DNA from: a virus
IMG/VR virus record: IMGVR_UViG_3300009506_000043
Span: 1-52,997 of that record
DNA: 52,997 nucleotides
Strand: one strand, 5' to 3'
The first letter of the stretch is position 1; every line of letters starts with the position of its first letter. The position numbers and the translations under genes were made by a program. Positions 24,979 through 33,147 of this stretch are shown piece by piece. Under the pieces are notes generated by a model. The model searched no databases and was not told the origin of the DNA. It worked only from the letters and a program-made list of their open reading frames with translations.

Positions 24979-27668
24979 CGGACTCGCTTTCGTCCAGCGG
25001 ATTTCACAATTGCCGTCAATCGTTCCAGAAACCAGTGATTACCATCACCCTTGCCTTTCACTTTGACTACAGCACTGACCCCACGGGCGCGCGGCCGGGC
25101 TGTGTAGTTCTGTCCCCACCGCTGCCAGCTCCCCGTGGTCCTCAAAGTGCCATGCACGGCATCTTCATGGCCATTGCCGGTATAAACCTCCCACTCAACA
25201 GCACCAGAGGAATGGCCTAGATGCGCGTGAAGTTCAGCCAGTACGCCTTCATTAAAGCCGTCCCGATCAAGATGAAACGGCCCAAGGAGGCAGTAGGATT
25301 CGATGGGATACCCGCCGTCGTCCAAAGTGAATAGCCGATCAAATTGGCGAATGTAGCCATCCCTGCAGGCCAGCAAGACCGTGGGACCACGCGCCCAATC
25401 GAGGCGTTCATGCAGATAGGTGGGCTCATGGTCAGGCTGCAATTGGACCCTCCACCACGCCTTGGCTTCCCAATCAAACCACCAGTGCGGGGACTCCGAT
25501 TCATCCAGCTTCGTGACGAACAGATGAATCCCCCTGCTCTGTACGTCATATTCCAAAGACACAATCTCGCGGTCTGGCGTCAATGAGAGCAATTCGTCTG
25601 GCAATCTTTCACGAGAGAGACTGGTCGGGAAGCCATTACAGCCGGCTGGCATGGCGTAGAGACCATCTGGTGACAGAAAGCAGATCATATCTTCTGGAGT
25701 GCGGCACCAGGCGGTCGGGCCGACGATCCCGATCTTGCGGCTGATTTGATCGACGGTTCCGCCATAACCGGGATCGCCGCGCAGCATCCAAAGAGAGTTG
25801 TAGCAGCCGAAGATCAGACATTCATCGCTGTGCGGGATCATGGCCGTGATGGGATCTGCGAGCTGGCCTGCAAGAGACGGCTGAGCGTAAACTGCGGCCC
25901 CTGAATCTTCTTGGCTGTAATCCCAATCGGTCGGATCACCTTGACGGCTCATGTACCAGATGTGAGGCAGTTCGTCTCGGGCTGCCAAGACAAGGCGATC
26001 GCGGTAGAGAGTGATCAGCCGGCACCCAACCGGAGCGTAACCTTTTCCAGGTGCGGCCTGCAGATACGAGAGCGTCTTGGTCTGCGCGTTGTAGACTTTC
26101 GGAGGCTTGGCGACTTCATAAACAACCTCAACAGGCGACGTAATGGTCCCAGGAAGCGGCGGATCAAAATCCAAGTCATGACCCGAGACCCCGACAATCT
26201 TGTAATTGCCAGCCAAGGCGCTCCCATCCAATCCTTGCTGAACGTCGTCGATCACAATACTTGGCGTCCCCGACCCGGAATAGGTCAGGTTGCCGCTATC
26301 CGCGAGAAGCTTCTCTACATTTTGAGCTGCCAAACTGCCAGTAAACTCGACTTCATATGGGCCGCCATCAGATCCGGTCACGGTGACTGTATCGATGGTC
26401 GAGAGAGCTTCGAGGGCTGCATCAACCGTGGCTGCTGAGGCATTCCATGCAATCGGCGCGGTTTGAGCGCCTTTGAACTGCAGGGCAAAAGTCCCACCGT
26501 CCGTGGTGTAAAGGGAGACTCGCTGCTTTTCATTCTGCGTCCAGTCGGAGCCGGTAATGGTCAGGATATAGTCGTCCGTGACGCCAATCGTCCCAAAGTC
26601 CTTGCCTAAGTCAGTCAGTGTGGCATAAGGACTTGTCACCGCCCCATTGTCACCGCGAGTCGTAACACCGAAATCGGCAATATACAACTTCTGTTCGCGA
26701 TCGACGGCGGTCAATTGCTGATCCTCGGAAAAAGTAATCGATGAGGTGACATACTCCATTGTGTGCGAGGTTGTCTCCACCCATAGCATCTGGCCCGCCA
26801 CGGCCGCCAGCAGATCCTGGCGCTGATTTTTGTCAACATGCTCCTCATTAGCTGGTTGTGAGTATTCGACGAGAAAGCCGCGCACCAGGATGCTTTCATC
26901 CGCGCTTGTAACTCCGATCGAACAATAAAAGTTCGTCATGGTTTGCAGCGCGTAACACAACGAGCGATTGCGCCAAAACAATTGAATTGCGCCGCCATGC
27001 ATCCGAACACTCATTGTGCCGGGGACATTCGGGTTGTCGTCGTAGCTAAGTGACGTGGTGCTATAGATGATGGTGCCGCCACTGCGCTTCGTCAGATTCC
27101 CCTGATAATGACCGTCCGCAAAACTCACCTGGGCCGTCCAGCCGGTCTGACTGGGATCCTGGTTGGCAGTGGCGAGATCAAAATAGATTTCTGCCACACC
27201 CTCGTAGATTGGCTGCTCAGGATTCGGCATCAGGTTAAGTGACAATTCATAAGGGTACACTGTGTCGACGCTCGGTAAGAATCCTGGTTTTGCTCCCCAT
27301 TGATTGCCGATCAGCGAACCGACATTGCCTTGGAATGAAGTGCCAGGCAGATAATCCGGCGGAGAGGCCCACGGTACTGCCTGCAATGTGTCGCGTAACG
27401 CCGTCTTGGTGTAAGCGACTTGTCGTTGAGTTGACTTCGCTTTGATGATGCTGATCTTCGTCAGCAATGAAATCGGTGGAGGCAGTAATTGACGAATGGC
27501 TAAGCCAAGGCCTGGCCGAGACCCTCCGCGCTGACGATACTCGCGCTGATCCTCGGTGCGCACATTGAGCGCATCGGGAGTTGAGTACGGCGCTTGCCTC
27601 TGAGTTCCGAGCGACCTGTCAATGCCCGCAGCTGGCCAGATCAGGTCCAGCTGAGACCTGCGAGGCAT
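24975..27668 (-). CDS. Tail nozzle (gp12-like)
   Basis: An 897-residue protein whose start, LDLIWPAAGIDRSLG ... YSTPDALNVRTED ... RQRGGSRPGLG, is characteristic of podovirus nozzle/tail tubular protein B: a blade that assigns 'all-plus' data followed by beta-propeller-like strands. Propeller-like pieces include YAPVGCRLITLYRDRLVLAA, DECLIFGCYNSLWMLRGDPG and EDMICFLSPDGLYAMPAG. It is the second gene of the virion operon and indicates a short tail. Assignment by pattern only. Confidence 0.7.
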   Translation of the reverse strand: MPRRSQLDLIWPAAGIDRSLGTQRQAPYSTPDALNVRTEDQREYRQRGGSRPGLGLAIRQLLPPPISLLTKISIIKAKSTQRQVAYTKTALRDTLQAVPWASPPDYLPGTSFQGNVGSLIGNQWGAKPGFLPSVDTVYPYELSLNLMPNPEQPIYEGVAEIYFDLATANQDPSQTGWTAQVSFADGHYQGNLTKRSGGTIIYSTTSLSYDDNPNVPGTMSVRMHGGAIQLFWRNRSLCYALQTMTNFYCSIGVTSADESILVRGFLVEYSQPANEEHVDKNQRQDLLAAVAGQMLWVETTSHTMEYVTSSITFSEDQQLTAVDREQKLYIADFGVTTRGDNGAVTSPYATLTDLGKDFGTIGVTDDYILTITGSDWTQNEKQRVSLYTTDGGTFALQFKGAQTAPIAWNASAATVDAALEALSTIDTVTVTGSDGGPYEVEFTGSLAAQNVEKLLADSGNLTYSGSGTPSIVIDDVQQGLDGSALAGNYKIVGVSGHDLDFDPPLPGTITSPVEVVYEVAKPPKVYNAQTKTLSYLQAAPGKGYAPVGCRLITLYRDRLVLAARDELPHIWYMSRQGDPTDWDYSQEDSGAAVYAQPSLAGQLADPITAMIPHSDECLIFGCYNSLWMLRGDPGYGGTVDQISRKIGIVGPTAWCRTPEDMICFLSPDGLYAMPAGCNGFPTSLSRERLPDELLSLTPDREIVSLEYDVQSRGIHLFVTKLDESESPHWWFDWEAKAWWRVQLQPDHEPTYLHERLDWARGPTVLLACRDGYIRQFDRLFTLDDGGYPIESYCLLGPFHLDRDGFNEGVLAELHAHLGHSSGAVEWEVYTGNGHEDAVHGTLRTTGSWQRWGQNYTARPRARGVSAVVKVKGKGDGNHWFLERLTAIVKSAGRKRVR

Positions 27669-28036
27669 TAAGCGGCAAAGGTGCAGTTATAGGCGGTGAC
27701 TTGCCAGCGGAATCCCGCCTGCAGATGGAACGACTCCAGCACACACCACTCGCCGTCGGTGTCCAGGATAATTTGCGTGTTCGTGCTTTGAACGGGATTA
27801 TCCCCGACAGTCTCAATGGTCACGGCGCCGGCCGTCACCTCATAACCGACCAGCACGATCTTTTGGCCTGCAGCCAGGGGTTCGGCAACTTTCCGGGTTT
27901 CGGCGCCGGCTGAAGTGATGAGGATCTGAATGCCGAACTGCTCGACATCTTTGATCACTTCGCCATTGACAACACTGCGAACAGCCTCACCTGTGCCTCG
28001 GACTAAATCCGAGTCGATATTGTGGACACTCGTCAT
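27668..28036 (-). CDS. Small virion-operon protein
   Basis: A 122-residue protein starting MTSVHNIDSDLVRGTGEAV after TTGGAGCGTGCC. Its stop overlaps the nozzle ATG. Strand-like segments (FGIQILITSAGAETRK, QKIVLVGYEVTAGAVTIETVG, VQSTNTQIILDTDGEW) suggest a beta-sandwich. As first gene of the long structural operon it could be a minor tail or decoration protein; no family recognised. Confidence 0.6.
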   Translation of the reverse strand: MTSVHNIDSDLVRGTGEAVRSVVNGEVIKDVEQFGIQILITSAGAETRKVAEPLAAGQKIVLVGYEVTAGAVTIETVGDNPVQSTNTQIILDTDGEWCVLESFHLQAGFRWQVTAYNCTFAA

Positions 28037-28185
28037 GGCACGCTCCAATTTCGAGGCAGCAGCGAGGCAGTCGCCGCCGCCAGCCAGGAGCCCAGTCACC
28101 TAAATTCTGCCGGCCTGGCCGGTTTCAGTAAAGCGTTGTCCCGGCAGGAGCTGCGCCGCCGGGTCCCCCAAGCGGGGGGCGGGGG
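28037..28185 (-). promoter_or_regulatory. Gap with candidate late promoter
   Basis: A TTTACT box (28127-28132), 17-bp spacer and CAGAAT box (28104-28109), each 4 of 6 to sigma70 consensus, point toward the virion operon. The spacer holds the palindrome CCGGCC-T-GGCCGG (28110-28122), which could be an operator. A short CCCCC/GGGGG hairpin lies upstream at 28165-28178. No gene is seen. Confidence 0.3.
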
Positions 28186-28428
28186 TCAAGTCGACCGGCG
28201 CCGCCGGCGTCGCTTGGCCTGACGCAGCGCCTGGTCAATCGCCTCGGCCTGGTGGACGGCGCGGAGATGCTGGCGGTGCCGTCGCCTGAAGTGAATCACG
28301 ACTTGGCCCAGCTGCCACCAGCTAAGGTCGGTCCGCAGCAGATCGCTGACAAGTCGGTCTGCCTCTCGCTGTGCGCGTGCGACCGCCTGGGCGACGCGCA
28401 GGAGGTCTTGTTCGGTGTCCTTTGCCAT
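28186..28428 (-). CDS. Small basic helical protein
   Basis: An 80-residue protein starting MAKDTEQDLLRVAQAV and ending in a run of arginines and lysines (RQAKRRRRRRST). The stop TAG of the gene before lies three bases upstream of its ATG. Helical and strongly basic, it may bind nucleic acid. No family recognised. Confidence 0.6.
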   Translation of the reverse strand: MAKDTEQDLLRVAQAVARAQREADRLVSDLLRTDLSWWQLGQVVIHFRRRHRQHLRAVHQAEAIDQALRQAKRRRRRRST

Positions 28429-28431
28429 TGT

Positions 28432-28842
28432 CTAATCCTCGCCGACGCCTGGTAGGAACCGTTGCAAGGGATCTCCCGACTTGCCGAACAGCGCCAGCTG
28501 TTGCGTGTGCGCGGCGTCCGACTTGGCCTGCGCCTTGAGTGTCGCGCGCCGTTCCGACTCTCGGGCCGTGTCTTCAGAATCGCTCACCTGGGGCTGTAGC
28601 TCGGGCTGCAACGCCCGCTGATGGCCGCGCCCGGTCTCAGCACGCCAGAAGCGCTCAAGGCCTCTCGCGTCGTCCAGGGCCTTCTCGATGGAGTCATAGG
28701 GGCCGATGGGACTTGGCAGGTCAGCTAGTTGAGTATTGGGCGGGCAAAGCGTGTTCCACCTGGCGCAGTGCAGCCAGATCCCTTGCTCGTCGCGCTCCGC
28801 GTGATAGTCGGTGCCCTTAAGGGCTTTCGTTTTAATGATCAC
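28432..28842 (-). CDS. Hypothetical protein
   Basis: A 136-residue protein from GTG 28840-28842 (after TTGGGAG). The N-terminal half, KALKGTDYHAERDEQGIWLHCAR and GPYDSIEKALDDARGLERFW, looks like a small alpha/beta domain; the rest is charged and probably disordered. It lies just after a strong hairpin terminator. No function suggested. Confidence 0.55.
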   Translation of the reverse strand: MIIKTKALKGTDYHAERDEQGIWLHCARWNTLCPPNTQLADLPSPIGPYDSIEKALDDARGLERFWRAETGRGHQRALQPELQPQVSDSEDTARESERRATLKAQAKSDAAHTQQLALFGKSGDPLQRFLPGVGED

Positions 28843-28857
28843 TGTGATTGACTCCCA

Positions 28858-28890
28858 AAAGGAACCCGGCGGGGCACGATCCCCGCCGGG
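28858..28890 (-). terminator. Hairpin terminator after DUF932 gene
   Basis: Perfect 10-bp inverted repeat (28865-28874 with 28881-28890), 6-base loop, followed on the minus strand by TTCCTTTT. It separates the DUF932 operon from the next gene. Confidence 0.75.
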
Positions 28891-28915
28891 CCGTACAGCA
28901 CCGCTGCAGGCTGTA

Positions 28916-29974
28916 CTAGGCTGCGTCCACCAACTGGAGTGCGTGCTGGAATGCGGCCATTGTACGGGCCGCACCTAGCCCAAAGAGGTTGGACTGGACG
29001 CGCCTTTCCACACGGGCCAGATCGTCTGCACCCCGGCCGCGTGTATCGTGCTGGGCGAACTCGCTGTATGAATTAAAGGCGTTCCACCAGCTGGGGCCGG
29101 CGGTCTCGACGTTATGGTTGAAGTGTTGCTGGTACTGGTCGAGTGCCTTGTCCATGCGGGCCAGCCGGCGCTTGGCCAGCTCAGGCTTTTCGTCATCGGG
29201 AACGGGAAAGTCGGCAGCGTACCGCTTGACGAAAAAGTCCAGAAGCTGGGTCAGGTTCACTTCACGCGCCGCCAGCCGCGCCGCCCGCTCCTTGGTGGTC
29301 CTCAAGGCGTAATCGTAACCCGCCAGCGCCTTACGCGCCGCAGCCACCTTGCTTTGCAGATCCCCGGTGTGCTGAATCGAGATCGCGGCCGAATCCCAGC
29401 CGGCCTGATCCTCATTCTCGGGGATCACCATGTGCAGGGTATTGGAACACACAACACGCACCGTGGTCGGCGTCACGCGCAGGCTGGTTTTGCCGTCGTG
29501 TCCATTACTCACGCAGACATAGGGCACCACCTCATCACCATTGGCGATCTGGAAGCTGGCGCCTTGCAGGAGGAACCACAACCTGCGGCCACCGCGAATC
29601 GTGCCGACGGTCTCGCAGAGCACCTGATTGCCGTTCTCCGATTGCTCTAGCAGACACTCGCAAAACTCGGCAACCTCCCTGTTCGTAAACACTTTGTAAT
29701 GATCGGGCGACACGAGGCCCAAACAGGCCCAGGTATCCTCCCGCACATTCGCCACCAAGTCCTCAACCTTCCGATACCCGTCCACATCACCGTCTCCCCG
29801 CAGGGCATCGGGCAGCCGATAGTACAGCTCCCGCTGCCTCACGCCCCAGTCAGCGCCGATCAGCTCCAGCGCTGCCACTGGCGGCATCGCTTCGGGCACG
29901 ACAATGCCCAGGCCATGCCAGGCGCGCTCGTGCGCAAGCATCACGTTGTCGGTGTCTGTGATCTCGTGACTCAT
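28916..29974 (-). CDS. DUF932 phage/plasmid-like protein
   Basis: A 352-residue protein starting MSHEITDTDNVMLAHERAWH, with leader motif 29981-29990. AWHGLG near the start, then VVCSNTLHMV, the helical AAARKALAGYDYALRT and the C-terminal PSWWNAFNSYSEFAQHDTRG match the DUF932 (TIGR03299-like) family common in phages and plasmids, whose biochemical role is not established. Followed by a hairpin terminator. Confidence 0.85.
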   Translation of the reverse strand: MSHEITDTDNVMLAHERAWHGLGIVVPEAMPPVAALELIGADWGVRQRELYYRLPDALRGDGDVDGYRKVEDLVANVREDTWACLGLVSPDHYKVFTNREVAEFCECLLEQSENGNQVLCETVGTIRGGRRLWFLLQGASFQIANGDEVVPYVCVSNGHDGKTSLRVTPTTVRVVCSNTLHMVIPENEDQAGWDSAAISIQHTGDLQSKVAAARKALAGYDYALRTTKERAARLAAREVNLTQLLDFFVKRYAADFPVPDDEKPELAKRRLARMDKALDQYQQHFNHNVETAGPSWWNAFNSYSEFAQHDTRGRGADDLARVERRVQSNLFGLGAARTMAAFQHALQLVDAA

Positions 29975-29980
29975 CGTTTC

Positions 29981-29990
29981 GGTCTCCTCG
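29981..29990 (-). promoter_or_regulatory. Leader motif CGAGGAGACC (SD)
   Basis: Exact copy preceded by CCACGTAA, 6 nt before the DUF932 ATG. Confidence 0.8.
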
Positions 29991-30056
29991 TTACGTGGAA
30001 GGCGCCGCACCGCGCGGCCCCCAGTGGCGCCCCCCGCAGGGAGCGCAGGCTGGAGG

Positions 30057-30269
30057 TCAGAGGTGCTTTATGTCGAAATGAACGCCTCGAATTCCGCAAG
30101 AGCGCCGAAGCTCATCTACCCCTAAACTTGCCTCCCAATGGTCGGCGCATTTAGGGCAGATGCCATACCCGGTGTCACGGTTCCACCATTGCCGGCCAAT
30201 GGTTCCAGCATCACAACAGCAACAAATTAGCCGCCGCACTCGCTTTCGGGTGGAGTTGGCTCTGGTCAT
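30057..30269 (-). CDS. Zinc-ribbon microprotein
   Basis: A 70-residue protein, MTRANSTRKRVRRLICCCCD..., then GYGICPKCADHWEASLG. Two cysteine clusters (CCCC and CPKC) about 20 residues apart fit a small zinc ribbon, with a basic N terminus. It starts three bases after the stop of another zinc-ribbon gene and is the last gene before DUF932. Confidence 0.65.
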   Translation of the reverse strand: MTRANSTRKRVRRLICCCCDAGTIGRQWWNRDTGYGICPKCADHWEASLGVDELRRSCGIRGVHFDIKHL

Positions 30270-30272
30270 GAT

Positions 30273-30413
30273 TCACCCCACATGCTCTACATCGGCGCTG
30301 CCACAGTGTGGACAGCGGACGGGCCCACAGTCAGGCTCGACCGCTGTGAAGTTGTGCCCGCACACATGACAGACAAACTCGAAAACGAGATCCAACCAGG
30401 CGGAGCCGGTCAT
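30273..30413 (-). CDS. 46-residue zinc-ribbon microprotein
   Basis: Begins MTGSAWLDLVFEFVCHVCGH and carries CHVCGHN and CPHCGS, a clear two-knuckle zinc ribbon. ATG 30411-30413 overlaps the previous stop as ATGA, and its own TGA is three bases before the next start, supporting real translation. Such domains usually bind nucleic acid or protein. Confidence 0.7.
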   Translation of the reverse strand: MTGSAWLDLVFEFVCHVCGHNFTAVEPDCGPVRCPHCGSADVEHVG

Positions 30414-30829
30414 GATTCAACCCTCCCGTCTCTGTCCTCCACTCCGCAAGAGGCCAGCGCCGCCATCAGCAACTCGGCGGGGTTGGCCTTCAGCTCCTCG
30501 ACGCGCTGGCGAATATAAGCCACAAACTCCTCCCGGCGATCCCTGATCTCCCGGCAGATGAGCAGCACAACCAATATGTCCTTGCCGTCCAGGGAGTCAC
30601 AAATCGGGGCCAAGGACTCAATCAGCAATCCGTCGCTCGGTGCCCAGTCGGCGGGCAGCTCAGCGAGTATTTCCTTGCCCTCTTGGCTCGAATGAAACGG
30701 CCAACTGACCAGATGCGGCGCCACTTCATTGATCAGCGCATTGGCCGCCTCAACTTCGCGGAGGATCCACATCAGGCCGCGCTCTCGGTCTTCAACGCTC
30801 TCATGCACGGGGGTTTTCAAGAGTGCCAT
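30410..30829 (-). CDS. Hypothetical helical protein
   Basis: A 139-residue protein starting MALLKTPVHESVEDRERGLM behind leader motif 30836-30845. Mostly helical (EVEAANALINEVAPHLVSW; LLICREIRDRREEFVAYIRQ) without cysteine clusters or membrane segments. Its stop overlaps the next start (ATGA). No family recognised. Confidence 0.65.
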   Translation of the reverse strand: MALLKTPVHESVEDRERGLMWILREVEAANALINEVAPHLVSWPFHSSQEGKEILAELPADWAPSDGLLIESLAPICDSLDGKDILVVLLICREIRDRREEFVAYIRQRVEELKANPAELLMAALASCGVEDRDGRVES

Positions 30830-30835
30830 AGCTTA

Positions 30836-30845
30836 GGTCTCCTCG
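30836..30845 (-). promoter_or_regulatory. Leader motif CGAGGAGACC (SD)
   Basis: Exact copy, 6 nt before the ATG of the 139-residue gene. Confidence 0.8.
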
Positions 30846-30847
30846 TT

Positions 30848-31093
30848 TCAGCTTGGGTAGTTGTCGGCATCAGTCAGCAACCGGCCGCAGCTCTCGCAGC
30901 AATAGTCGGTGTCGCTATAGGGTGGATGATCAACGTCAGCCTCAAATTACCCATCAGTGATGCGCTCCGGGGGGACAAACCTATGTCGATTGCCCCAGCA
31001 GCGCCGGCAAAGGTCGATGTTTTCATTCTCCGGGGAGTCGAGATCAACCCCCGACAGAAACTCGTCATTCGTGGGATAACAAAGTCGCGGCAT
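30848..31093 (-). pseudogene. Zinc-ribbon gene split by an in-frame TAA
   Basis: From ATG 31091-31093, with a perfect leader motif, the frame reads MPRLCYPTNDEFLS ... LCRRCWGNRHRFVPPE and stops at TAA 30947-30949 after 48 residues. In the same frame it continues 32 codons to TGA 30848-30850, including PPYSDTDYCCESCGRLLTDA. The CRRC and CESC pairs would form one zinc ribbon, so the stop appears to split an otherwise intact 81-codon gene. It could be a recent nonsense mutation, a sequencing error or readthrough. Confidence 0.6.
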
Positions 31094-31096
31094 CGG

Positions 31097-31318
31097 TCAG
31101 GTCTCCTCGTTATGTGACCAGTCTTGGGCCACGGTGTCGCCCTCTAGGTGCGCCGTAGCCAAATGGTGTTCGACCTGCTGCCACTGGGCAGACAGATCAG
31201 GGGGGCCGTACCCGCCGCACGGTCGACGCCCCCGCGACATAGCAGTGATCAGCTTGGCCAGCTCGTTGCGGGTCACCGTCAACCTCACGGCGTCTGGTGA
31301 AAGAATCTCGACAATCAT
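31097..31318 (-). CDS. Hypothetical protein
   Basis: A 73-residue protein, MIVEILSPDAVRLTVTRNEL, with leader motif 31325-31334. An N-terminal strand pair and helix precede RGRRPCGGYGPPD and a His-rich C-terminal helix (QWQQVEHHLATAHLEG). No family recognised; part of the small-gene operon. Confidence 0.65.
   Translation of the reverse strand: MIVEILSPDAVRLTVTRNELAKLITAMSRGRRPCGGYGPPDLSAQWQQVEHHLATAHLEGDTVAQDWSHNEET
31100..31109 (-). promoter_or_regulatory. Leader motif CGAGGAGACC (SD)
   Basis: Exact copy, 6 nt before the start of the TAA-split gene; it lies inside the end of the preceding gene. Confidence 0.75.
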
Positions 31319-31324
31319 CGTCTC

Positions 31325-31334
31325 GGTCTCCTCG
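31325..31334 (-). promoter_or_regulatory. Leader motif CGAGGAGACC (SD)
   Basis: Exact copy, 6 nt before the ATG of the 73-residue gene; it abuts the previous stop. Confidence 0.8.
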
Positions 31335-31631
31335 TCAATTGCGCTCCGGGCAGTGCAGGTGCAGGGTATTCATTGGGCGCTGCGACTTCAGCTCTTTCGC
31401 GGCGCACTCAGCGCAAGTGTGGTGACAAACTGAAACGAAGGCCACAAACTGGTCGTTGAGTTTGTCGATTGCCTTAAACGCTTCGTCTGGCGTGAGGTCC
31501 TTGAACCCTTCGGTCTCCAGAATCGTGAGCAGCTGGCTGATCGCCTTGAATCCGGGCAGGACGTCCTTGATCACCAGGGCAACCATTGGATGCAGCACGC
31601 CCAAGTCAAGTAGGGTGTGGGTCGTCGCCAT
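31335..31631 (-). CDS. Hypothetical protein with HxxCxxC tail
   Basis: A 98-residue helical protein, MATTHTLLDLGVLHPMVALV, ending VSVCHHTCAECAAKELKSQR ... HLHCPERN. The cluster CHHTCAEC plus a late HC could bind a metal. Leader motif 31636-31645 precedes it. No family recognised. Confidence 0.65.
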   Translation of the reverse strand: MATTHTLLDLGVLHPMVALVIKDVLPGFKAISQLLTILETEGFKDLTPDEAFKAIDKLNDQFVAFVSVCHHTCAECAAKELKSQRPMNTLHLHCPERN

Positions 31632-31635
31632 GTTC

Positions 31636-31645
31636 GGTCTCCTCG
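31636..31645 (-). promoter_or_regulatory. Leader motif CGAGGAGACC (SD)
   Basis: Exact copy preceded by CCCATTAAC, 4 nt before the ATG of the 98-residue gene. Confidence 0.8.
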
Positions 31646-31654
31646 GTTAATGGG

Positions 31655-32086
31655 TTACAGTTTGGCGCGCTCTTCGCACACCTCGCACACGTAAGCCAGG
31701 GTCTCGATCGTCACCGAAATGACCCGCCCGCAGCGACTGCAGGGCAGCCAGTGTCGCAGACCATCTCGTTCTGGGGCCATGACGCGGCTGACGGTGGGAT
31801 CCCAAGTGATTGAAACGGTCCCGTCGGGGTTCACCTTGCCGGAGATACGCAAGCGGCGCCCCTGCAGCTTCGCTTGCTCAAGGCATCGGTCGCAGACCAG
31901 TGTTGCCAGGTCGACGGTCTTGTCAGCCACCGCAAAGCGGCTCAACGTAACCGCGTCATGGCAACGCGAGCATGGAACCCATTGGCGGGCGGTGCCGGCG
32001 AGTCTGGACGGCGCGGGCAAGACTTCATCGGCCGGCCGCCAGGCGATCGTGGCAACGCCGGTCTCAGGGTTGTAGTCTGCTCTCAT
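31655..32086 (-). CDS. Duplicated zinc-ribbon protein
   Basis: A 143-residue protein made of two similar units. Unit one: GVATIAWRPADEVL ... WVPCSRCHDAV ... LVCDRCLEQAKL; unit two: GTVSITWDPTVSRV ... WLPCSRCGRVI ... YVCEVCEERAKL. Each is a strand followed by a CxxC...CxxC ribbon, so the gene arose by internal duplication. Leader motif 32093-32102 sets the start. Confidence 0.75.
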   Translation of the reverse strand: MRADYNPETGVATIAWRPADEVLPAPSRLAGTARQWVPCSRCHDAVTLSRFAVADKTVDLATLVCDRCLEQAKLQGRRLRISGKVNPDGTVSITWDPTVSRVMAPERDGLRHWLPCSRCGRVISVTIETLAYVCEVCEERAKL

Positions 32087-32228
32087 CGGTTTGGTCTCCT
32101 CGTGAGTCTCGGAGCATCTGCTCCTGAAAGGGGAAGAGCGTAAAGGGCAGCCGGTCGGCTCGGGGCTGGCCAGAGAACAGCCAGTGAAAGATGAGCAGGA
32201 TGAGCGGCGAGTAGCTGCTGAGTGTCAT
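32064..32228 (-). CDS. 54-residue putative membrane protein
   Basis: ATG 32226-32228 after GTGGAGGCCTGACCG opens MTLSSYSPLILLIFHWLFSG, a short hydrophobic helix, followed by a polar tail. It fills the gap between two leader-led genes and overlaps the next start by 23 bases. Supported by its ribosome-binding site and position only. Confidence 0.4.
   Translation of the reverse strand: MTLSSYSPLILLIFHWLFSGQPRADRLPFTLFPFQEQMLRDSRGDQTDESRLQP
32093..32102 (-). promoter_or_regulatory. Leader motif CGAGGAGACC (SD)
   Basis: Exact copy, 6 nt before the duplicated zinc-ribbon gene. Confidence 0.8.
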
Positions 32229-32231
32229 CGG

Positions 32232-32465
32232 TCAGGCCTCCACAAAGCAGTTCAAGTTCGGCCCCACCGGATAGCACCCAGGGCAGTCATTCTGGCCGCA
32301 GCCTGGGCACTCATACAGATCGACGCCCGAGCAGCCGGGGCCATGCCACGGGCCGCCGTCGTAGCCGCCGGGCCTGGAGTACCAGCTGCTGCCTCGGGCC
32401 AGCCACACAACAGGGCTGCCGCTGAAGTGGAAGTATTGGCCGGCAGGCAGGTCGTTCAGAGTCAT
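32232..32465 (-). CDS. Cys-rich microprotein
   Basis: A 77-residue protein, MTLNDLPAGQYFHFSGSPVV, with a Gly/Trp/Tyr-rich centre and CPGCGQNDCPGCYP near residue 55, a tight zinc-knuckle-like cluster. The start is four bases into the previous stop. No family recognised. Confidence 0.6.
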   Translation of the reverse strand: MTLNDLPAGQYFHFSGSPVVWLARGSSWYSRPGGYDGGPWHGPGCSGVDLYECPGCGQNDCPGCYPVGPNLNCFVEA

Positions 32466-32647
32466 CTGTCAGGTCTCCTCATTGGCTCAGGTCGAGCGAA
32501 CTTGGGCACTCGGTTAGTCAACACGAGATCACCTTTACGGTGTCCCTCTAGCAGCTTCAGCTCCCAAAACAGGGCACCGAAGCACATCTCGGAGCGGCCG
32601 GTGTACTCGGCGCGGTCGCCCTTCCAAAACGTCTTTTCGCCTGTCAT
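32462..32647 (-). CDS. Small basic protein
   Basis: A 61-residue protein, MTGEKTFWKGDRAEYTGRSE, with SH3-like strand pattern (GDRAEYTGRSEMCFGALFWEL, GDLVLTNRVPKF). It begins behind CGAGGAGCCC, a one-base variant of the leader. No family recognised. Confidence 0.55.
   Translation of the reverse strand: MTGEKTFWKGDRAEYTGRSEMCFGALFWELKLLEGHRKGDLVLTNRVPKFARPEPMRRPDR
32472..32481 (-). promoter_or_regulatory. Leader motif variant TGAGGAGACC
   Basis: One-base variant, 6 nt before the ATG of the 77-residue gene. Confidence 0.7.
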
Positions 32648-32676
32648 GGTTCAGGGCTCCTCGGTAAAGAGTGGAA

Positions 32677-32946
32677 CTACACGCCGGCCACGTCGAGCAG
32701 CCGATCCATCAGCCACTGCGTCGCCCGCTCGAATCGGACACTGACGCCGCGAATCTCATCGGCATCGATCGAATAGGCCTCCAGCTCGGCCCGCATCAGC
32801 TGCCCAATGGTCGGGCCAGGATCGTCTTGCACGTAGTGACAGCGCTCCAGCAGCCGCAGCGCCTTGATGATGACCGCCATCTCGCGGGAAGTGAATCGCA
32901 GCCGTGGCAGGACGGCCGCTTGGGTGGGAAGTGGTTTATGTGCCAT
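32677..32946 (-). CDS. Hypothetical helical protein
   Basis: An 89-residue protein starting MAHKPLPTQAAVLPRLRFTS after AAGGAGACACAATC. Helical (REMAVIIKALRLLERCHYV; RFERATQWLMDRLLDVAGV), without cysteine clusters. First gene of the small-gene operon, just downstream of the promoter candidate at 33012-33040. No function suggested. Confidence 0.65.
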   Translation of the reverse strand: MAHKPLPTQAAVLPRLRFTSREMAVIIKALRLLERCHYVQDDPGPTIGQLMRAELEAYSIDADEIRGVSVRFERATQWLMDRLLDVAGV

Positions 32947-33011
32947 GATTGTGTCTCCTTTTGAGTGTGCCATTAAGTTGTCACCAGTCCATCAGGTCGG
33001 ACCCACAAGAT

Positions 33012-33040
33012 AGTCTAGGCACATATGCCCAGCGGTGCAA
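33012..33040 (-). promoter_or_regulatory. Candidate promoter of small-gene operon
   Basis: TTGCAC (33035-33040), 17-bp spacer, TAGACT (33012-33017) read toward the 89-residue gene. The boxes match sigma70 consensus at four of six each; planctomycete promoters are poorly known to me. Confidence 0.4.
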
Positions 33041-33147
33041 TAACCGAGAACGAGTTAATTGAAAGAAAAGAAAAAGGATTTGACTGACAGGGAGGGGCGG
33101 GACGGAAATGAGGGTGAGGGAAGGGGAGCACCGATGCCTATCAGGCG

